Both the position numbers and the translations under genes were made by a program. Below, piece by piece: positions 8,843 through 16,798 of a stretch of 41,850 bases of DNA (position 1 is the first letter of the stretch; each line of letters begins with the position of its first letter). Under the pieces are notes generated by a model. The model ran no database searches. It worked only from the letters and a program-made list of their open reading frames with translations, and was not told the DNA's origin. Origin of the DNA: Candidatus Obscuribacterales bacterium (lineage in GTDB: Bacteria > Cyanobacteriota > Vampirovibrionia > Obscuribacterales > Obscuribacteraceae); the NCBI GenBank assembly GCA_019747875.1, contig JAIEQI010000054.1, forward strand, positions 1-41,850, in the 5' to 3' direction.

Positions 8843-9124
8843 TTAGTGATAATCAAGGATTTGAACCTTGTGCGCGCCATCGTTATGCCATTCAAAAGTT
8901 ATTCGCCATTGATCGTTAATCCTGATGCTGTAAAGTCCTTCCATGCTGCCTTTTAACCTTTCCAATCGATTTCCCGGAGGAACCATCAAATCTTCCAACA
9001 CCTCCGCAAATTCAATCATATCGAGCTTCCTTCGGGTAGGATTCTGTGGGAATCTATTCACCTCCCGGTCGGAAATGCCATTGAAGATCTTTCTTGTCCG
9101 ATCATCGCCAAACGATTGAATCAA
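8843..9124 (-). CDS. higB: HigB toxin, RelE/ParE-superfamily mRNA interferase, 93 aa
   Basis: Ribosome-dependent mRNA-cleaving toxin family. Recognised by the opening LIQSFGDDRTRKIF, the RLKGSMEGLYSIRINDQW core (about residues 57-73) with Arg67 and Arg73, and the C-terminal VQILDYH. I place the start at the TTG at 9124 rather than the TTG at 9160: AGGG lies eight bases upstream, the protein then begins exactly at LIQSFGD and is 93 residues, the family's usual size. The 9160 start would overlap the predicted -10 region. It is co-transcribed with higA downstream. Confidence 0.88.
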   Translation of the reverse strand: MIQSFGDDRTRKIFNGISDREVNRFPQNPTRRKLDMIEFAEVLEDLMVPPGNRLERLKGSMEGLYSIRINDQWRITFEWHNDGAHKVQILDYH

Positions 9125-9148
9125 ATCGATATCCCTATATCGTATATC

Positions 9149-9177
9149 AGTATAACACAAGAATTATGGAGAGGCAA
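9149..9177 (-). promoter_or_regulatory. higBA promoter
   Basis: On the minus strand TTGCCT (9177-9172) and TATACT (9154-9149) are separated by 17 bases, a near-consensus sigma-70-type promoter directly before higB. The following leader carries repeated GATATA/GATATC words (9148-9126) that could be a HigA operator. The -35 begins within the terminator U-tract of the upstream gene, so the module is very compact. Confidence 0.6.
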
Positions 9178-9201
9178 AAAGGGAGCCTCACTGAGGCTCC
9201 C
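9176..9201 (-). terminator. rho-independent terminator of the 9246 gene
   Basis: A ten-base perfect stem (GGGAGCCTCA / TGAGGCTCCC, one-base centre) at 9201-9181 is followed on the minus strand by TTTTT. It ends transcription of the upstream minus-strand block just before the higBA promoter. The plus strand also has a T-rich tail, so it may act in both directions. Confidence 0.8.
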
Positions 9202-9245
9202 TTGATTTTTCTTATGATTCACTTTTGCGCGGATCGACTAGATGC

Positions 9246-10019
9246 CTATGCTGTGGCTAGTGTCGGATTCCAGTTGAGGTGTTCCACAACGACGACCGAT
9301 TCGGCAATGACCGGTGCGTACTGTTTGTTGACACTTTGCCATTTGCTTTTGACGACACCGGATTTATAGATTTCCTGGTGCGTCGCAAAAGCAACGCGAT
9401 TTGACACGGTCGAATCGATCATAGCTTTCTGCAATTTGTCTTGCTGAATCTCGTCACTGGATACAATCCAGATCATATCGACGTCACCCTGTGCTATGGC
9501 GGACTCGGAGGCTTCCCTTACTTTTTCGGGAGCAATTCCAAAGTTATTGACGAGTGCAGCCCTATGGGTTGAACCATTGCGCACGAAGCTAACCGTTGCC
9601 GGTACAATAGCCAACTTAGAATCATCACTGCGATTGGTGTTCCAACGAAAATCCGATATCAGTCCAGACTTTTGATCCATTAAGAAGATCATTCTCAGAT
9701 TGGCAACTTCGAGCAAGTGCCTCTGAATATCAGTGTCGGTCAGATCCATTTGTAGATCTGCACCATCAACCATACCACGCGCCATTACCGAGAGCATGTA
9801 AACGAGCGGCTTGGTAGGAGTTGTCCACCAAGGAAGCTTGCCTGCATGTCTTTGACAAAGTAAATAATCAAGGTAGAACAATTTCCGCAGTCTGTCGCGG
9901 ATTAGAACTGGTTTCTCATCGCAAGATATGAACCAGGCAATATGCTTCTCGAGCAGTACATGGTGCTCTTCGATGAACTTGAAGATCATCATGTCTCGTT
10001 CGCTTAATTGGATGGCCAT
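9246..10019 (-). CDS. winged-helix protein, replication-relaxation-like, 257 aa
   Basis: The N-terminus (about 1-78) has the pattern of the Replic_Relax family: LSERDMMIFKFIEEH, then a helix, then IRDRLRKLFYLDYLLCQRH and a short strand ending in PLVYMLS, i.e. a winged helix. The HLLEVANLRMIFL segment near 101-113 matches the helix that follows in that family. The C-terminal half has alternating strands and helices and could be a nuclease-like or ligand fold, but no catalytic motif is convincing. AGAGGT lies about eight bases before the ATG. It is the last gene of a minus-strand block and is followed by a strong terminator. Such proteins are often plasmid- or element-associated regulators; its role here is unknown. 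Confidence 0.5.
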   Translation of the reverse strand: MAIQLSERDMMIFKFIEEHHVLLEKHIAWFISCDEKPVLIRDRLRKLFYLDYLLCQRHAGKLPWWTTPTKPLVYMLSVMARGMVDGADLQMDLTDTDIQRHLLEVANLRMIFLMDQKSGLISDFRWNTNRSDDSKLAIVPATVSFVRNGSTHRAALVNNFGIAPEKVREASESAIAQGDVDMIWIVSSDEIQQDKLQKAMIDSTVSNRVAFATHQEIYKSGVVKSKWQSVNKQYAPVIAESVVVVEHLNWNPTLATA

Positions 10020-10070
10020 TTAGAATTACCTCTAGACAGGTGTGTGATTCGCGCAAAAACTCAACTTGCT

Positions 10071-10841
10071 TCAGATGCCGAAGGGTCTGGATTTTCTCGT
10101 ATACTCATTCAAAGCATCATCGTACTTGGGTGGATTGACAGCTTTCGATAGCCTCAAATCTCGATCTAATTCCCAAATTTTTGCGTAGGTCGCTTTGAGA
10201 GTTTCAGATCGTTCCATGACGTCCTTAATCATGGCTGCCAGCTCTTCTTTTGTTCGAGCAGGCGGGCGTGGCCTGCTCATATCCTCATATACGCTAGCTG
10301 AGTCGTTGTACCAGGTGACGACGTGGTCCCGCAGAAGTGCAGACTGCGGCATAGCATCGATCACAGGTAGACTCTTAAGTTTTTGCGCCAATATCCTATA
10401 ATTCTTTGCGACTCGTATAAGCGTGTTGCAATAGAGTGTGACACGCTCAACTTCATCATTGACAAGACCACTGATTATCAACTGATCGTTAGCATTTGGT
10501 CTGTAGTAGCCAACCATTACATCCATCCCTTCAAACCACTGTTGAGGTGAACTCATACGAGTTACTACTGGACGCGGAGCATCTTTTTCTGGGTTAGGCA
10601 TTGCCGACGCTGGCACCCGTTGCTGAACCTTTCCACGATGCGGCTGAGTCGTGTACGTATTGAATACATCTTCTCGTGGTGCATCGGCAAAGGCAGGAGC
10701 CATCATCGACAGTGCCATCGCCGAAGAGGCCATGACCATCAATAATCTTCCTGCAAAGTTCATACCTTGTGCCATAAGTTGCAATACCCTGAATTGATTG
10801 ACCTTTTTGCTGTGAACAATGACTATCTTGTAGTCTTTCAT
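10071..10841 (-). CDS. secreted hypothetical protein, 256 aa
   Basis: No family recognised. A hydrophobic stretch at about residues 30-52, ending in MMAPAFA before DAPRED, is a clear signal peptide with an AxA-type cleavage site. The N-terminus before it is unusually long, so the true start may be an internal ATG at 10775 (MAQGMNFAG), although the 10841 ATG has an AGG upstream. The mature part is soluble, with a helical segment at about 185-225 (TKEELAAMIKDVMERSETLKATYAK). It sits 51 bases before the winged-helix gene and downstream of the glycine-repeat membrane protein, probably in the same transcript, so an envelope function shared with them is possible. Confidence 0.6.
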   Translation of the reverse strand: MKDYKIVIVHSKKVNQFRVLQLMAQGMNFAGRLLMVMASSAMALSMMAPAFADAPREDVFNTYTTQPHRGKVQQRVPASAMPNPEKDAPRPVVTRMSSPQQWFEGMDVMVGYYRPNANDQLIISGLVNDEVERVTLYCNTLIRVAKNYRILAQKLKSLPVIDAMPQSALLRDHVVTWYNDSASVYEDMSRPRPPARTKEELAAMIKDVMERSETLKATYAKIWELDRDLRLSKAVNPPKYDDALNEYTRKSRPFGI

Positions 10842-11078
10842 TTATCGCCTGGAAGCTCGATTGTCTTTCGATTTCACTAGCTCAGCGATTTGTCGATACA
10901 CATCAGCCAGTGCAATTGGCTTGCTATCGACTTTTATCTCCTGCCTTAGCTTGTTTCAGATTCACTTGCTTGGAAGCCAGTGCTTACTTAACTTGCTTGT
11001 TTGCTTAGTTTCCTGTTTTCCAAAGCTTTTGGCTAGCGAGTTTTTCCCATCGGGAATATCTTTTTCTTCGTGTTTCTC

Positions 11079-12611
11079 CTATCGGTTAGGGTTGATAACT
11101 GGTTGCTCCGTGGGCTCCGGCACCCATCCCATTGGTGGCTTGCGATAACTGCCTACCAGATTCGGTCCTATAGGATGTCCAATTGCCGGTCCTTGCGGGC
11201 GATACTTCGGTACTGGTGCTTTCTGGTGAGGATCCATTTGGTTTGGTCCTGGACCAGGCGCCATCTGCGTTTCACCAGGATCTTCAGGCGGAGCAAAATG
11301 CTGTGGTGGATTGACAGGTCCTTGCGTTTGACGCTGTGCTGCCTGTCCACGTTGCATGTTCTGAACGCCAGTGCTGTTGAAATCGAAAGTATTCATTTGT
11401 ACGACTTTCCAGATGGTGTATCCGGCAAGTAGCATCAAAAGTCCACCGACAGCGCCAATGACGCGATCGACTGAACCACGATTACCCATCACCACACCAA
11501 TCGAGGCCATTGCCACAAAAACAGTCGCGAACACAACGCCAAGAATGACGAGGTAGCGGCTGAATGTGCGAACAGTCGGCAAGGGTCCTTGAAATTCGTA
11601 TTTGTTGTCTTTTCTTTGTGGTTGGAATAATGTGTCTTGAGTGCCTTCGGCGCCTGAACGTGCACCACCTTCATTGGCTACAGCGCGCGAGCCCTGGCGA
11701 GTGCCACCATTGTCATTTATCTTTGGTCCAGCAGCTTCAGTGCCATTATCATTGGTGCGTGTGCCGCCATTACCGGCTCCGCCATCCCACTGCTTAGTGC
11801 CACCATTGCCGATGCCATTTTCATAAAGCTTTTCGCCGCCGCTGCGACCTTTTCCGGAATAATACCAGGTGCCACCGTTACCGCTACCGCTTTCATAAGA
11901 GCGCGTTCCGTAACCGCCCATGCCACCGCCATTATCCTGACGACGCATACCGCCGTTACCGTATCCACCTTCGTAAGTCATTTGCCCCGAAGCGCCGGCA
12001 CCATTGTCTATGGTCCATTGGCCGCCGTTACCGCCGGCATAATCGTAAGTTTGTTGTCCATACACTCCTTGACCCCAGTCGTAGGAGCGCTGACCATAAT
12101 TGCCGTAACCACCCTCGTAGGTGCCCATGCCGGCATTGCTTGAACCATAATCATGCGTCCAAGTGCCATAGCTGGCACCTTGTCCCCAGTCATACATACC
12201 TTGCTGGTAGCCGCTTTGCGTTGGATAACGTCCAGCACCGGGAACGTAACCGTAAGGATATTTGCCACCCTGACTACCGGTTGCCGGGAAATGACTGCCG
12301 TGAGTGTAGTCGCTGTAACCACCGGGAACTCGAGCTGGTCCACCCATATCGCCCGGTATCACACCTGGTGCGCAAGATCCACTACCAGGGGTTAGCGGTG
12401 CGCCATAAGCAATCTGCCGCGGAGCGGTGTACGGGGCGCCTTGAACCAGAGGATTGCGCAGCGTCGTAGGCTGGCTCGGCCCATCAAGACATTCGGCATA
12501 ATCGGCGAAGACCGCCACCGGTGTAAGAAGCGCTAGAGCTGACGAGAGCAGGAGGCCGAAGCATGATTGCTTCATCAACCTGTCTTTTCCGGCTTGGCTC
12601 TTTTCTGTCAT
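11079..12611 (-). CDS. secreted glycine-repeat protein with two membrane helices, 510 aa
   Basis: The start at 12611 has GAGGA eight bases upstream; a TTG six codons earlier lacks a good site. Residues 1-37 form a signal peptide ending in PVAVFA. Residues about 152-310 consist of roughly thirteen repeats of twelve residues with consensus Y-[DE]-x-G-x-G-N-G-G-x-x-x (for example YENGIGNGGTKQ and WDGGAGNGGTRT). Two hydrophobic helices follow at about 352-375 and 383-403, joined by a short GNRGSVDR loop, resembling the TrbC/VirB2 two-helix topology but without enough similarity to name it. A proline- and glutamine-rich tail follows. It lies 110 bases after the divergent rpoB. Probably an envelope-anchored surface protein of unknown function. 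Confidence 0.6.
   Translation of the reverse strand: MTEKSQAGKDRLMKQSCFGLLLSSALALLTPVAVFADYAECLDGPSQPTTLRNPLVQGAPYTAPRQIAYGAPLTPGSGSCAPGVIPGDMGGPARVPGGYSDYTHGSHFPATGSQGGKYPYGYVPGAGRYPTQSGYQQGMYDWGQGASYGTWTHDYGSSNAGMGTYEGGYGNYGQRSYDWGQGVYGQQTYDYAGGNGGQWTIDNGAGASGQMTYEGGYGNGGMRRQDNGGGMGGYGTRSYESGSGNGGTWYYSGKGRSGGEKLYENGIGNGGTKQWDGGAGNGGTRTNDNGTEAAGPKINDNGGTRQGSRAVANEGGARSGAEGTQDTLFQPQRKDNKYEFQGPLPTVRTFSRYLVILGVVFATVFVAMASIGVVMGNRGSVDRVIGAVGGLLMLLAGYTIWKVVQMNTFDFNSTGVQNMQRGQAAQRQTQGPVNPPQHFAPPEDPGETQMAPGPGPNQMDPHQKAPVPKYRPQGPAIGHPIGPNLVGSYRKPPMGWVPEPTEQPVINPNR
11682..12119 (-). repeat. 36-bp coding repeat array (12-residue Gly repeat)
   Basis: Within the glycine-repeat protein, about twelve consecutive units are almost all exactly 36 bp (one is 42 bp). 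Each encodes an aromatic or polar residue, then Asp/Glu, then a GxGNGG-like core. The neighbouring units remain similar in DNA (repeated GGCGGTAACGG-type words), suggesting relatively recent expansion. Confidence 0.75.
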
Positions 12612-12721
12612 GTTCCGTCCTCTGAACAACGCTAATAAAGGTTCCGCACCTTAGTTTCGCGTTTATTCAGGCTTTTGTCTTTGGTGGATCTACGCTAATG
12701 ACAATTAATCTGCGAATTTTT

Positions 12722-15700
12722 TTAATCCTGAAGGCTGGCTGTCAGCGTGTCTTCAGTCGTATTTTCCGCCGACGTGTCGCTGTCGTCGCCCAGAAGCATC
12801 TGGGAGAGTTGCTGCGAAAGGGAGCTCAATTCGCTGAAGGACGGGAATTCACTCATCGTCTCAGGAGCACTCTTATCCTCTTCTGGATCACCCCAAAGGC
12901 TGTTCTTAATTGCCCGCGCAGCTTCTCTTGCTTGATCGGCAGTCAATTGCCTGTAACCGTTGTTCTCCGCGTTAATTATTTGCATGGAGCAAGCGCTCGT
13001 CTCCTCTTGTCCGACGATGCTTTGGACGGCCAGATCAGCTTCAATGCCGGAGCCAATTTCATCTAGAATGTCGGCTGTTTCATCGTCAATGAAGCTGGCG
13101 ATCAGATCATCATCCTCGTCACTTGCAAAAAGCTTGTCTGGTCCAGAGGCTTGTGCCGGCGTGTTCCAGCCGGTGTTCGCCGGTCTGGCGACCGCATTGC
13201 TGCTGTTGACTGCACCAAAGCTGGCTCCGAACGATATTGTTCGTGCAGCATTGTTTCCAGCTGGAGGCTGGACATTGCCGCAGTCCGCAACCGGGCTGCC
13301 AGCAGCATTTGCTGCCTCATACTCAGCTTCGAATTCGGCTGGATCGATGTCATCAATGAGCGGCACTTCTGACATATCGAACTTCGTCTTGTTGGCATTG
13401 CGTCCCATTCCGAGCGAGCAAAGAACAGGCTCGGCGGTCGGACGTACCATCGGCTCGTAATCGCCTGCCGGAATTTCGAGCATCTTTCTGCCGTCTTCTT
13501 CGAGTTGATCGACATGGCTGACTTGATACTCTTCTTCCAGAGTTTTGACGCGTGCGCCAGGTTTGCCTCCAGCATTTGCTGCTTTGGAGCAGCCCTTGCT
13601 TTCGACTGGTTCTTCGATATCGAGTACTTTTCCGAGTGTCACTTCCAAACCAAGTCCGCGCAACTCGCAGCAAAGTCCGTCAAATGCGGCAGTGCGTCCG
13701 CCCGGCTTGAGTTCCTGACCGGTGACAATGTCGGCATAGACCTGATGGCGTCCGGCGATATCATCGGCTTTGACTGTCATCATTTCATGAAGGATGTTAG
13801 CGGCGCCGTAAGCTTGGATTGCCCAAACTTCCATTTCACCCATGCGCTGACCGCCATGATTGGCTTTTCCGCCAACAGGCTGTTGAGTGACTGCGGCGTA
13901 TGGTCCACCCAATCCAGAACGTGCGTTCATTTTGTGCAGAACGAGCTGGTTGAGCTTGAGCATGTATTGGCGTCCGACCAGAACCGGCAGATCAAAGGGC
14001 TCGCCAGTTTTGCCATCGAACAATTGGACTTTACCGTCCTCGCCCATCCACTCATAGCCAGGCAGTTTGCGAACATCAGCCAGTGCTTGAGAGACGAGCT
14101 TGTATGACGCATCCGGATTGATCGATTCATCAAACTGGTGGATGCGATAGTAGCGATTGAGAATGTCTGAATACAGACCAAGTTGGGCGTCGAATACCTG
14201 ACCGATGTTCATACGGCTTGGGACGCCGAGCGGGTTCAAGCAAATGTCGACCGGCGTGCCGTCCGGCAGGTAGGGCATATCTTCATCCGGAACGATGATC
14301 GAAACAATACCTTTGTTTCCGTGACGTCCGGCGAGTTTGTCGCCAACTTCGACCGGGCAGAGCCGAGCGATTAGAACTTCGATTTCGCAGATGACGCCGG
14401 CTTTCAATTCCGGTGTGGTTTCCGGTGTGAAGATGCGGACGTCGATAACGCGTCCACCGGAGCCGTGCGGAACCCGCAAGCTGGTATCAGCCATTTCCTC
14501 AGCGACTTTTCCAAAGATTGCTTGCAGCAATTCTTCCTCTGCGCTGAGAGCTTTTGCTTCTTTTGGAGAGAGCTTGGAGACGAGAATGGAACCTGGTTCA
14601 ACATAGGAACCAATCTTCGCGATGCCTCTTTCATCAAGGTGCTCAAGATCTGCGCTTGTTATGTTCGGCAATTCCGGGGTGAGAATTTCAGGACCACGCA
14701 AGGTCTGGTAGACACCGATCGAATGTTTCTCAATTTCAATGTGCGATAGCTTGTGGTCACGAACCAGACCGCGTCGAACAACAATAGCGTCTTCATAGTT
14801 CTGTCCATTCCAGGACACGAATGCGACAAGAAGGTTGCGACCGAGGGATAGCTCACCACCGGCGATACCGGGTCCGTCAGCGATAATCTGACCGGCTTCG
14901 ACTTTGTCGCCGACTTTAACAGATGGGCGTTGGTCGAGAACTGTGTTCTGGTTTGTGCGATCGTAACGCGTCAGTGGATAATAGCGAGACTCGCCGGAAG
15001 CTTGCTCTACTTTGATCTCGGTACCAGTTACTTTTGTGACAGTGCCGGCACGTCGAGCTGCAACCGAGTGCCCGGATGAGCGAGCAACGATTTTCTCCAT
15101 TCCGGTTCCGACGCGCGGTCGCTCCGGTTTGATCAACGGCAAGGTTTGGCGCATCATGCCGCCGCCCATCAGAGCTCGGCTTGCATCATCATGCTCAAGG
15201 AAAGGAATCAGACCGGAGCCGACCGAGATGAAACCTTGCGGAGCAATACCGATGAAGTCAATTTCGTCCGGGGTTACATTGCAGAAGGTCTCACCACGAC
15301 GAGCATAGACCATCGGTCCGAGGATGCGGTTGCCTTCAACCTTTGCATCCGGCGGAGCCAGAATGAATTTCTTGTCGTCAGCCGGTGTGAGATAAACGAC
15401 TTCATCAGTGACCATGCCATCACAGACGCGGCGGTATGGGACAGTCATGAAGCCGTCTTCGTCAATCCGGCAGAAGGTCGCCATGTAGGAGACCATACCG
15501 CAGTTTTTACCTTCTGGTGATTCAACTAAGCACACACGTCCGATTTGGCTCGGATGAACGTCGCGCATTTCAGTTGGTGCGGCATTCGGGTCGATTCCCC
15601 CGGGTCCGAACGAAGTGATACGGCGACGGTGTGAGAGCTCAGAAAGTGGGTTCTGCTGGTCCAAATATTGAACGAGCGGATTGCCCGAGAAAAACTTGTT

Positions 15701-16798
15701 GATTGCATTTGTGAATGGGCGAACGTCGATGAAATCGTTGGGGCTTCCAACTTCCTCATCATCTTCATGCAGCTCAAGACGTGTGCGAATGGATTTGACC
15801 ATTTGGGCAAGAGCCGGACGAACAGCTCTTGTGAGGACATCGCCAACACCGCGAAGGTGTCTGTTTTCCAAGCTGTCGATGTAATCGGTTGTTCCATTGC
15901 CGAGCGGCAAGTTGAGCAAGTATTCAACAGTTGCAAGAATATCTTCCTTGCTGAGTTGCATCGATTGGCTGTCGCGATCCAATTTCTTGTTGAAGCGGCG
16001 GCGGCCAAGTGACCCCATCGAATAGCGACGACGGTCTGTTAGTTCGGCAAGTGCTGTTGTTCCAGCACCAGCACCGCCAGTTCCATCCGGCTTCCAGGCG
16101 CGACCGAGCACTGAGAGAGCTTCGGTTTGATTCAACTGTTTGTATTCGATTTGATTCTTATTGAGCAAAGGTAGAATGCGTTTCTCAAGAGTTGCCCAAT
16201 CAACGCCCATCGCAAGGAGAACGGTCACTGCCGACACCCATCCGCGCTTAGGCAATTTGATACGGCACTTGGCTCTGCTGGTTCTGCCGGTTCCGGTTTC
16301 CAAATCCAGTTCGAAGCTAATCGGTGCACCTTGTTCACCAAGGATGATCGCTTTGTAGAGAAGTGGCGAACTCGAGCTGAAATAAACGCCCGGTGCGCGG
16401 ACCAATTGTCCGAGAACAACGCGCTCAGAACCGTTGATTACAAAAGTTCCGCGGTCTGTGATCACCGGCACATCGCCCATGTAGGCTGTCGATTTTCTAA
16501 CTACGCCGGTTTGTGTGTCGCGCAAGAACACATCCATGAGCAAGCGGCGAGCGTGCGTCATATTGGTCTTGCGAGCATGTTCGGCGGTGGTTGGATAGCC
16601 GGAATCAAAAGCATAATCGTCAAAGCGCCAGTGCGGCTTGCCGTCCATACCGATGAAAGAAATCTCGTAGCGCGAGCTGAAGTCGCTGCCGATCGGTGAG
16701 ATGTCGTAGAAAAGTTGTCCGAGAGTCTTCTCGAGGAACTGGCGATAAGAACGCCTTGGGAATTCAGCCAGGTCAGGTGGTTGGAAGTAGAAACTCAT
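12722..16798 (-). CDS. rpoB: divergent RNA polymerase beta subunit with acidic C-terminal extension, 1358 aa
   Basis: Full-length RpoB: protrusion/lobe motifs (GDVPVITDRGTFVINGSERV, 108-127), fork/rif region (371-401), NYEDA with Glu669-Asp670, GDKLAGRHGNKG (819-830) with the two active-site lysines, LGVPSRMNIGQ (857-867), and the C-terminal clamp (GGKANHGGQRMGEMEVW, 976-992). Many normally invariant positions differ. In the rif cluster the E. coli equivalents S512, N518, S531 and L533 are V376, Q382, T395 and F397, and the switch segment reads NARSGLGGP instead of HARSTG. After about residue 1055 there are ~300 extra acidic, low-complexity residues. No rplL lies upstream and no rpoC downstream. 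The ATG overlaps the TPR gene stop by four bases and AGAGGTGG precedes it by seven. Either a paralogue or an unusual sole RpoB. Confidence 0.9.
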   Translation of the reverse strand: MSFYFQPPDLAEFPRRSYRQFLEKTLGQLFYDISPIGSDFSSRYEISFIGMDGKPHWRFDDYAFDSGYPTTAEHARKTNMTHARRLLMDVFLRDTQTGVVRKSTAYMGDVPVITDRGTFVINGSERVVLGQLVRAPGVYFSSSSPLLYKAIILGEQGAPISFELDLETGTGRTSRAKCRIKLPKRGWVSAVTVLLAMGVDWATLEKRILPLLNKNQIEYKQLNQTEALSVLGRAWKPDGTGGAGAGTTALAELTDRRRYSMGSLGRRRFNKKLDRDSQSMQLSKEDILATVEYLLNLPLGNGTTDYIDSLENRHLRGVGDVLTRAVRPALAQMVKSIRTRLELHEDDEEVGSPNDFIDVRPFTNAINKFFSGNPLVQYLDQQNPLSELSHRRRITSFGPGGIDPNAAPTEMRDVHPSQIGRVCLVESPEGKNCGMVSYMATFCRIDEDGFMTVPYRRVCDGMVTDEVVYLTPADDKKFILAPPDAKVEGNRILGPMVYARRGETFCNVTPDEIDFIGIAPQGFISVGSGLIPFLEHDDASRALMGGGMMRQTLPLIKPERPRVGTGMEKIVARSSGHSVAARRAGTVTKVTGTEIKVEQASGESRYYPLTRYDRTNQNTVLDQRPSVKVGDKVEAGQIIADGPGIAGGELSLGRNLLVAFVSWNGQNYEDAIVVRRGLVRDHKLSHIEIEKHSIGVYQTLRGPEILTPELPNITSADLEHLDERGIAKIGSYVEPGSILVSKLSPKEAKALSAEEELLQAIFGKVAEEMADTSLRVPHGSGGRVIDVRIFTPETTPELKAGVICEIEVLIARLCPVEVGDKLAGRHGNKGIVSIIVPDEDMPYLPDGTPVDICLNPLGVPSRMNIGQVFDAQLGLYSDILNRYYRIHQFDESINPDASYKLVSQALADVRKLPGYEWMGEDGKVQLFDGKTGEPFDLPVLVGRQYMLKLNQLVLHKMNARSGLGGPYAAVTQQPVGGKANHGGQRMGEMEVWAIQAYGAANILHEMMTVKADDIAGRHQVYADIVTGQELKPGGRTAAFDGLCCELRGLGLEVTLGKVLDIEEPVESKGCSKAANAGGKPGARVKTLEEEYQVSHVDQLEEDGRKMLEIPAGDYEPMVRPTAEPVLCSLGMGRNANKTKFDMSEVPLIDDIDPAEFEAEYEAANAAGSPVADCGNVQPPAGNNAARTISFGASFGAVNSSNAVARPANTGWNTPAQASGPDKLFASDEDDDLIASFIDDETADILDEIGSGIEADLAVQSIVGQEETSACSMQIINAENNGYRQLTADQAREAARAIKNSLWGDPEEDKSAPETMSEFPSFSELSSLSQQLSQMLLGDDSDTSAENTTEDTLTASLQD

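Noticed and set aside
10842..11078. Coding-looking purine-rich minus-strand stretches between the glycine-repeat gene and the next gene, including a frame that abuts the next ATG
   Set aside because: The frames are interrupted by several stops, no ATG/GTG start with a ribosome site opens them, and purine-rich DNA easily mimics Lys/Glu-rich protein. A decayed gene remains possible but is not supported.
12747..16699. Many long open frames antisense to rpoB and to the LysM genes
   Set aside because: Shadows of strongly coding sequence; no ribosome sites or family resemblance.
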